A DNA stretch of 19,150 nt, from assembly GCA_004553595.1 (NCBI GenBank), contig SFKZ01000025.1:1-19150 (forward strand), written 5' to 3'. Below are positions 13,606-19,150 of this stretch, piece by piece. The position numbers and the translations under genes were made by a program. Below the pieces are notes generated by a model. That model searched no databases. It was given only the letters and a program-made list of their open reading frames with translations, and was not told where the DNA came from. The DNA is from Methanobrevibacter ruminantium (GTDB lineage: Archaea; Methanobacteriota; Methanobacteria; Methanobacteriales; Methanobacteriaceae). How positions within the stretch are numbered: position 1 is the stretch's first letter; each line of letters starts with the position of its first letter.

Positions 13606-15036
13606 TTAATTTATTTTATTGAACGAAAACTTATTTTTAACAAGAATTATTAATGATCTCATTAAATTTCTGTTTAAAAAACAGATTAGTAATATAACAC
13701 TAATTCCTATAGTATAACGTATAATGGCATTTACTTTATACAAAAATAAATATAATAATACTAATCCGAATACACCTAAAATTATTCGTAGTAATAAACC
13801 TAAAGAAAAAAGTTTAGTTTTAAAATAAATTTTGCAAATACAAAAATGATAGAGCATTAATAAAAAATAACTCCCCATTGTTGTATACCCTGCCGCTATA
13901 TAACCATATTTAGGTATAAAAATAATATTAAGAAGAAGATTTATCAGAGCTGTAGTTACAGAACCAAGTGCAATAATAAAAGTTTTTTTATTGAAAAGTT
14001 CTAGTTGAACAAAGATGTTATACAAAAACTGAAATGCACAACCTGCAATAACTGGTATAGTAGCATATTTAGCATTCCAGAATTCCCTTCTGCCCATAAT
14101 TCTCATAAATTCTGGTATAATACATAAATATGTGGCTAAGAAAAATAATAAAAGAGTGCCAAGTAATTTCATGCTTTTATCAATTGATTCGATATTATTA
14201 TTATTCAAATTTTCAAAAAACCAAGGTTGCCATCCATTCATTATAGAATTTGTTACTACTGAAAGAATCATAGCAAATGTATATGCAAAACTATATAGTC
14301 CTGCAGCTTCAAGATCTATACATTTTACTATCATAATCCTATCAGTTTGTTCCAATATAATCATTGAAAGTGCATGCGGAATCATTGGCAATGAAAAGGT
14401 TAGTGCATATTTCCAAATATGGATATCCATACACTTTTTACCTTTTCTTAATATAATAAAAAAACAGAAAACGCCCAAACATATAGTTGGGATTGCTAAA
14501 CCATATATTCTAGCAAGTCCTTTATCTTCTAATTTTATAAAACATAACAAAACTAAAGAAAGCACTGTTGTTGCAATTATTGAATAAAAGGCAATTATTA
14601 TATTTCCTTTATATTTATATTCAAAACGCAATTTGGATTGAAAAAAAGCAATAAAAGATTTCGTTAGAGAATATAAAACTAAAACAATTATTAAATTCTG
14701 TGTAATACCAGATATAGAGGTAAATCGATTTTTAAATAACATCAAAATAGTAGCAATAATAATCACTGCAAATATACATAACAGCTGAACTGAGGATAAA
14801 TATGTATCGAACTCTTTTTCATAATCAAGTTTAGCTCTACCTATAGAATAATCTATACCTAATCCAACAAAAACAGCAATTATTGCTTCCCATGCAAAAA
14901 AATTACTTACTACACCATATTCTGAGGGGAGAAGTATATGCATAAAAATGGGTGCTGTTATAAAACTTAATGCTTTTATTAAAAGATTAGAAATTACATA
15001 CCATGAAGCAGATTTTATAGCTTTTTTTTCATTCAT
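13606..15036 (-). CDS. wzx: Wzx-type oligosaccharide flippase
   Basis: The 476-residue integral membrane protein has 12-14 hydrophobic segments. Its N-terminus SASWYVISNLLIKALSFITAPIF is typical of the polysaccharide-transporter/MATE-related family. The middle has LEQTDRIMIVKCIDLEAAGLYSFAYTFA and MNGWQPWFFENL, both characteristic of Wzx proteins. It would flip undecaprenyl-linked repeat units across the cytoplasmic membrane. The start ATG overlaps the stop of the preceding acyltransferase gene (ATGA), so translation is coupled; GAGGA lies upstream. Together with the polymerase-type protein at 16643 it defines a Wzx/Wzy-dependent assembly route. Confidence 0.9.
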   Translation of the reverse strand: MNEKKAIKSASWYVISNLLIKALSFITAPIFMHILLPSEYGVVSNFFAWEAIIAVFVGLGIDYSIGRAKLDYEKEFDTYLSSVQLLCIFAVIIIATILMLFKNRFTSISGITQNLIIVLVLYSLTKSFIAFFQSKLRFEYKYKGNIIIAFYSIIATTVLSLVLLCFIKLEDKGLARIYGLAIPTICLGVFCFFIILRKGKKCMDIHIWKYALTFSLPMIPHALSMIILEQTDRIMIVKCIDLEAAGLYSFAYTFAMILSVVTNSIMNGWQPWFFENLNNNNIESIDKSMKLLGTLLLFFLATYLCIIPEFMRIMGRREFWNAKYATIPVIAGCAFQFLYNIFVQLELFNKKTFIIALGSVTTALINLLLNIIFIPKYGYIAAGYTTMGSYFLLMLYHFCICKIYFKTKLFSLGLLLRIILGVFGLVLLYLFLYKVNAIIRYTIGISVILLICFLNRNLMRSLIILVKNKFSFNKIN

Positions 15037-15704
15037 ATTCCAAAATCCTCAAAAAAGCATTTATTTCTAATAATCTCATCATCAGACCAATTCCACCAAT
15101 TAGACTTTTCTAATTTTGCAATCACTTCATCTGAAAATCGCTTTTTTAAAACCCTTGCAGGATTACCTATAACTATTGAATAGGGCGGAATTGATTTTGA
15201 AACGATACTACCAGCTCCAATAACACTACCACGTCCAATTTGTACACCAGATAATATCACAACATTTGAACCAATCCAAACATCATCTTCAATTATAATA
15301 TCACCTTTTGAAATAGCATCATCCTTAAAATCCTTTGTGAAGAAAAAGAAATTAATTGCAGAAGTGGATACTCTTTTATAATCATGATTAAACTCTTGGA
15401 TAGAAACATTCTGAGCTATACTACAATAATTACCAATTTTGATTTTTCCAACAGCTGCATGAAGCACAGTACCTGGACCAGATATCGAAACATGATTACC
15501 TAGTTCAACATCACCATAAGAATATGCATTTTCTATATAACATGCATTACCTAACTTTGATATTTGAAGATTTGAGTTTCTAATATATCCACCAACAAAT
15601 GAACCTGCAAAAGAAACAGTTTTATTTAATGAAGATGAGAAGTCAATATCCAAACCTCTTTTTCTAAAAATTATATATTTTATTAGTTTCCTTAAATTTA
15701 GCAT
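15033..15704 (-). CDS. Hexapeptide-repeat acyltransferase (CatB/VatD-like)
   Basis: The 223-residue protein shows left-handed beta-helix repeats (ELGNHVSISG, KIGNYCSIAQNVSI, IIEDDVWIGSNVVILSGVQIG, GRGSVIGAGSIVSKSI). A loop FNHDYKRVST contains the likely catalytic H107. The ending IVIGNPARVLKKRF and the C-terminal NWWNWSDDEI are typical of xenobiotic/polysaccharide O-acetyltransferases. It would acetylate a sugar hydroxyl or amine in the cytoplasm, using acetyl-CoA. It starts at ATG 15704, with AAGGGG four bases upstream and only 1 base after the preceding stop; its own stop overlaps the flippase start. The acceptor sugar is unknown. Confidence 0.87.
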   Translation of the reverse strand: MLNLRKLIKYIIFRKRGLDIDFSSSLNKTVSFAGSFVGGYIRNSNLQISKLGNACYIENAYSYGDVELGNHVSISGPGTVLHAAVGKIKIGNYCSIAQNVSIQEFNHDYKRVSTSAINFFFFTKDFKDDAISKGDIIIEDDVWIGSNVVILSGVQIGRGSVIGAGSIVSKSIPPYSIVIGNPARVLKKRFSDEVIAKLEKSNWWNWSDDEIIRNKCFFEDFGI

Positions 15705-15705
15705 A

Positions 15706-16650
15706 TTACCCCTTATAAAAAAGCATGATATATGTAGCTTTTAACTTCATTTTGATTGTTAGTAATTTACTAATTAAAATGTGTATATAGTTTTTCGAAA
15801 CTTCAGTTTTAAGTCTTTTACTATCCTCAAGAAGATTATTTCTTTTAGTTACAAGGCAAAGATTAATTATTGTTATGTAATAATAAGCGTTTGCTTTATT
15901 GATTAAATTTGGAAATTTTTCTCTAGTTATATTTAACCAATCCTTTACAATTTCAATCTCTTTTAGTTTTTCTTTATTAAAGCCTGAACGGACAAGACTT
16001 ATTCCTTCCTGATTATAATAATACAGGACTTTATTCAAATGTTTTATTGTTGTTGCATTTAAAATTAATTTAGATGTAAAAATCATATCTTCACCATAAC
16101 GATATCCTTCTGGAAAAGATAGGTCATCAACGATTTCTTTCTTAATCAATTTTGCCCATACACAACGATAATTAGTTTCCTGTGTAAGAAGATTCTTAAA
16201 TGCTTCCTCCTGGGGTAAATCTAACACATTAATATTTTTATTATAAAGATAAACATCTTTTACATCTTCTTTCTGAAAATAAAAACAAAAGTTACATGAA
16301 ACAATATCAATGGTTCCTTTTTGAGTTTGTTCATATAGCAATTGTATTGTATTCTCTTCTATAAAATCATCACTATCAATAAAGAACAGATATTTTCCTT
16401 TAGCAAGTTCTATACCTTTATTACGGACAACTGAAGGACCTTCATTTTTCTCATTTCTAACGATAATAATTCTATTATCATTTTTACATGCATCCTCGCA
16501 AATAGATAAACTTCCATCTGTTGATTTATCATCAACACAAATAATTTCAATTTTTTGGTATGTTTGTTTACACAAGCATGCTAAACACCGAGTTAAATAT
16601 TTCTCAACATTATAAACAGGAACAATTATTGATATTAAATCATCACTCAT
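15706..16650 (-). CDS. Family 2 glycosyltransferase
   Basis: I prefer the ATG at 16650 (314 residues) over a GTG three codons earlier, because AAAGGTGA sits five bases before that ATG. The N-terminus ISIIVPVYNVEKYLTRCL is followed by VDDKSTDGS (39-47) and FIDSDDF (90-96), the nucleotide and metal sites of GT2 enzymes. RYGEDMIFTSKLI further on matches the acceptor-region ED motif. It overlaps the upstream polymerase gene by 8 bases and ends 1 base before the acyltransferase, so it is tightly embedded in the operon. The C-terminus is basic and hydrophobic, consistent with membrane association. Sugar specificity cannot be inferred. Confidence 0.9.
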   Translation of the reverse strand: MSDDLISIIVPVYNVEKYLTRCLACLCKQTYQKIEIICVDDKSTDGSLSICEDACKNDNRIIIVRNEKNEGPSVVRNKGIELAKGKYLFFIDSDDFIEENTIQLLYEQTQKGTIDIVSCNFCFYFQKEDVKDVYLYNKNINVLDLPQEEAFKNLLTQETNYRCVWAKLIKKEIVDDLSFPEGYRYGEDMIFTSKLILNATTIKHLNKVLYYYNQEGISLVRSGFNKEKLKEIEIVKDWLNITREKFPNLINKANAYYYITIINLCLVTKRNNLLEDSKRLKTEVSKNYIHILISKLLTIKMKLKATYIMLFYKG

Positions 16651-17887
16651 ATATTTCACCTTTTGTTGTACATAACTTCCATGCCGAACAGCATCCTAAA
16701 GAAAAGTAAAAAAGAGGGGTAATAAACTGATTTTCCAACATATTTGAAGTAATAGATTGTAGCAAAACTAAACAAACAATATAAAATTCTAATGAAAAAT
16801 AACGTTTATTAATCAGAACCTTATTTACATTTTCTATAATTGCTAAAATAAAGAGTAGAAGTCCTATTATTCCTGTTTCAACAAATATAAGCATCCAATT
16901 ATTATCATAAATATAAATACCTGTTGATAAATCAGCCTTGTGTCCAGAACTACCAAACCCATTTCCAAAAAAATACATATAATTCTTCATATTTATAAGT
17001 GCTGATTCATTATCATTGGCTCGAACAGTAAAAGCTTTTTCTAGTTCTGTATTAGAAAATCTATCAAGCATATTTTTGAAGAAATTAAAATCAAAATGTA
17101 TATAAAGACAAACACAGTAAAAGAAAAGACAAAATAATATTGTTACAAATAAAAGAATAATTAGCCGTATTGAAAAACGAGGTTTATTTTTAATATAGTT
17201 AACTATTTCCATAATCATTATGAAAAATGCACCCAACATTGCACTCTTTCGTGAATTAGCAATCAAAAAGAAAACATCTAGAAATATGAAGACAATAGAT
17301 AACTTTGTAAGTTTACACCATAGTATTTTTTTTAAATCTGCTAAAAATAAAACAGCACAGAAAAAACCTGTTGCCGTTGCCCCTGAAATGCCCTGCATAC
17401 ACATTCGAGCTTCAACTTTTGCTATAGATAAATTCTTATTCCCAACCCATGTTTTATTTATCAAATACTTACAATAAAAGTCTGGCATAAAAAACCATAA
17501 TATGACAGACAGCACAAGCATAATACGTATAGAAGTAATAATTGTATCAATATATTTTTTTCTTTCAACAAACGTAAGTTTTCTTCCAACTATAAAAAAA
17601 AGCATTGGTAATATCGAATAACCAAATGACGTTACCATACCAGAAAGCCTATCAGCACCCATCCATATATATGAAAGTAAAATCCAAAAAACATAAAAAA
17701 AGAAAAATGGTTTTATTCTCAATTTTGTTATAAGATTTTCCTTAATTGCCATATATAACATGATAAAGTCTGATATTATACCAACCTTTAGTGGTAAATA
17801 TACAAAATTTAGAATCGCCAATATAAGAACAAGATTATAATAATATAGAGATATTCCTATTTTTGTTTCTAGCCGTTTATTTATCAT
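16643..17887 (-). CDS. O-antigen polymerase/ligase-type membrane protein (Wzy-like)
   Basis: The start is most likely ATG 17887 (414 residues), preceded by AAGGG. The longer frame would begin with TTG, 18 codons upstream and inside the previous gene. About ten to eleven hydrophobic segments span the protein. A large periplasmic-looking stretch around the middle contains KVEARMCMQGISGATATGFF, then ANSRKSAMLGAFFIM and FFGNGFGSSG, which fit the Wzy/WaaL/ligase superfamily. It would join repeat units after flipping, on the outer face of the membrane. Polymerase is more likely than ligase because it sits within the repeat-unit gene cluster beside a flippase. Low sequence conservation in this family prevents a firm choice. 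Confidence 0.75.
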   Translation of the reverse strand: MINKRLETKIGISLYYYNLVLILAILNFVYLPLKVGIISDFIMLYMAIKENLITKLRIKPFFFFYVFWILLSYIWMGADRLSGMVTSFGYSILPMLFFIVGRKLTFVERKKYIDTIITSIRIMLVLSVILWFFMPDFYCKYLINKTWVGNKNLSIAKVEARMCMQGISGATATGFFCAVLFLADLKKILWCKLTKLSIVFIFLDVFFLIANSRKSAMLGAFFIMIMEIVNYIKNKPRFSIRLIILLFVTILFCLFFYCVCLYIHFDFNFFKNMLDRFSNTELEKAFTVRANDNESALINMKNYMYFFGNGFGSSGHKADLSTGIYIYDNNWMLIFVETGIIGLLLFILAIIENVNKVLINKRYFSLEFYIVCLVLLQSITSNMLENQFITPLFYFSLGCCSAWKLCTTKGEIYE

Positions 17888-17909
17888 AATACCCTTACTT
17901 TTCTTAATA

Positions 17910-19046
17910 TTACGCTTTTCTTTTAACAATAATTGAAACAAAACAAAAGAATGGTCTTTCTATTAGAGTTTTTCTAATCAATTCTAGTATACAACAAATA
18001 ATAAATGTTAGTACAACACAAATAAAATAATACCCCAACAAATATAATGGAGAACAATTTGTATATCTATCAAAATTCCATAATTTATGCCATATCCAAT
18101 ATTTGAGTAACACATTAGCATGTATTAAAAAAATCCCAAATGTAGATGAAGCAACAACATTTATAATTTTGCTATAAAATGGTTGAATATTCAGAAAAAT
18201 AGAAAATAATGAAAGTGAAATCATCATTATTGGAAAAGATGAATTTTTATCAAACATCGTTATAATATTGGTACTGTATTTTTCTGATATTCCAATCTTA
18301 GGTAAAATTATAGATGTTCCAAATTTAAATGAAATCAATAGTAGTACACCCAAAATAATAATATAAATATTATATTTTACATTTAAAAAAAATCTAGGTT
18401 TATATAATTTTATATATTTTGCAATGAAGAAAGCTAAAATAAATGGATATACCTCAGACGGAATAAAGAATCGTTCCCCTGGAAAGATTGTTATTACAGT
18501 TCCAAGAATAGACATAAGAATAATAATTCTTCTATGCTTATCTTGAGAAAGAGTTTTTAAAAACAAATCTAAGAATGGCATTAACATAAAGAAAACTAAG
18601 TAAGCAGTAGCATACCAACACGTAGAAAAGTAACATGGCATTACAGAAACAATAACTTCTTTTATTGAAGCAGGAGATGCTGCCAATGTAAAACCATATG
18701 TTGTATAAGAATTCAAAGCATCAGTGCCATTTTTAACAATAGGAATTTGTGTTATATAAACAATTACTCCTATAATTACTGATGTTGAAAAAACCTGTAA
18801 CCATAAACGTAAAACCTTATTCCAAGAAAAACTTTCTTCTTTTAGAAAAAAAACTGAAATAAGAAAAAAAAGCCAATTCCCAATAGGTCCTAAATGAGAA
18901 AACAATGATGTAAACAATAAAGAATTAAATGTACTAGTTTCAAAATGCAAACCATGACGATTTGCATGATCTAAAATTATTAAAATCATCGCTATGATTC
19001 TTAACAATTCTAAACTTGAATTTCGTTTTATTTCCTTTTGTTGCAT
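17910..19046 (-). CDS. Family 3 membrane acyltransferase
   Basis: I place the start at ATG 19046 (378 residues), with GGGAG six bases upstream; the longer frame begins at TTG without a good site. The N-terminus RNSSLELLRIIAMILIILDHA, with its Arg and His, is the signature of the acyltransferase-3 family. About ten membrane segments follow, with CWYATAYLVFFML in the middle and FGIFLIHANVLLKYW near the end. Such proteins use cytoplasmic acyl-CoA to O-acylate surface glycans at the membrane. It lies 22 bases before the polymerase-type gene. With the hexapeptide acyltransferase, this implies at least two acylation steps. Acyl group and acceptor are unknown. Confidence 0.87.
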   Translation of the reverse strand: MQQKEIKRNSSLELLRIIAMILIILDHANRHGLHFETSTFNSLLFTSLFSHLGPIGNWLFFLISVFFLKEESFSWNKVLRLWLQVFSTSVIIGVIVYITQIPIVKNGTDALNSYTTYGFTLAASPASIKEVIVSVMPCYFSTCWYATAYLVFFMLMPFLDLFLKTLSQDKHRRIIILMSILGTVITIFPGERFFIPSEVYPFILAFFIAKYIKLYKPRFFLNVKYNIYIIILGVLLLISFKFGTSIILPKIGISEKYSTNIITMFDKNSSFPIMMISLSLFSIFLNIQPFYSKIINVVASSTFGIFLIHANVLLKYWIWHKLWNFDRYTNCSPLYLLGYYFICVVLTFIICCILELIRKTLIERPFFCFVSIIVKRKA

Positions 19047-19090
19047 TTCAGACTCCCATAAAAAGTCAACGAACAAGTCGACTTTCTTAA

Positions 19091-19150
19091 TTAATCCATG
19101 GCAACTAAAGCTTGATCAACTAAATTCATAGGTTTATATTTTCCCATCAT
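19091..19150 (-). CDS. C-terminal tail of an unidentified upstream gene
   Basis: A minus-strand frame enters from the right edge and ends at TAA 19093-19091, giving 19 visible residues that include PMNLVDQALVAMD. It ends 44 bases before the acyltransferase start, consistent with the same operon. Two adjacent ATGs at the edge could be a start, but a 19-residue gene is improbable. Too little is visible to name a product. Confidence 0.4.
   Translation of the reverse strand: MMGKYKPMNLVDQALVAMD

Noticed and set aside
14132..14587. Plus-strand open frame of 151 codons
   Set aside because: It lies wholly inside the flippase gene on the other strand and encodes nothing recognisable.

Overview
The window is AT-rich DNA from an anaerobic bacterium. 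The glycyl radical enzyme with its radical-SAM activase requires anaerobiosis. The AG-rich ribosome binding sites, tight operons and IS types fit a host-associated Treponema or a clostridial relative. I lean slightly to Treponema, but nothing here proves it.

Layout. (1) Bases 1-99 are the end of an IS3-like element on the minus strand, with a terminal repeat and the first 18 codons of its first transposase gene. (2) Bases 100-4445 hold a compact accessory locus on the minus strand. In transcription order it encodes an 86-residue protein, a 442-residue protein, a membrane protein with about seven segments, and a ComEC-type metallo-beta-lactamase-fold protein. I recognise only the last fold. 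Between the last two genes is a possible small RNA on the plus strand, whose promoter overlaps that of the metallo-hydrolase gene. (3) Bases 4446-5133 hold a broken IstB-type transposition helper, a strong plus-strand terminator and the leader of the next gene. (4) Bases 5134-5925 encode a plus-strand family 2 glycosyltransferase. (5) Bases 5934-19150 form one long minus-strand surface-polysaccharide operon that enters from beyond the right edge.

Read in transcription order, the polysaccharide operon has the tail of an unidentified gene, a family 3 acyltransferase, a polymerase/ligase-type membrane protein, a glycosyltransferase, a hexapeptide-repeat acyltransferase and a Wzx-type flippase. 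These are followed by a capsule-type transferase, a WbsX-like protein, UDP-galactopyranose mutase, another glycosyltransferase, a glycyl radical enzyme and its activating enzyme. This is the gene set of a Wzx/Wzy-dependent O-antigen or capsule that probably contains galactofuranose and acyl groups.

The most unusual feature is the last three genes. The glycosyltransferase, glycyl radical enzyme and activase overlap end to end (ATGA, then a 20-base overlap), so radical chemistry appears wired into glycan assembly or into making one of its precursors. The radical enzyme keeps the catalytic Cys-x-Glu and the glycyl loop but is short, and its activase has a reduced auxiliary cysteine set. The second candidate for an undescribed system is the four-gene plus small-RNA locus between the two mobile-element remnants.
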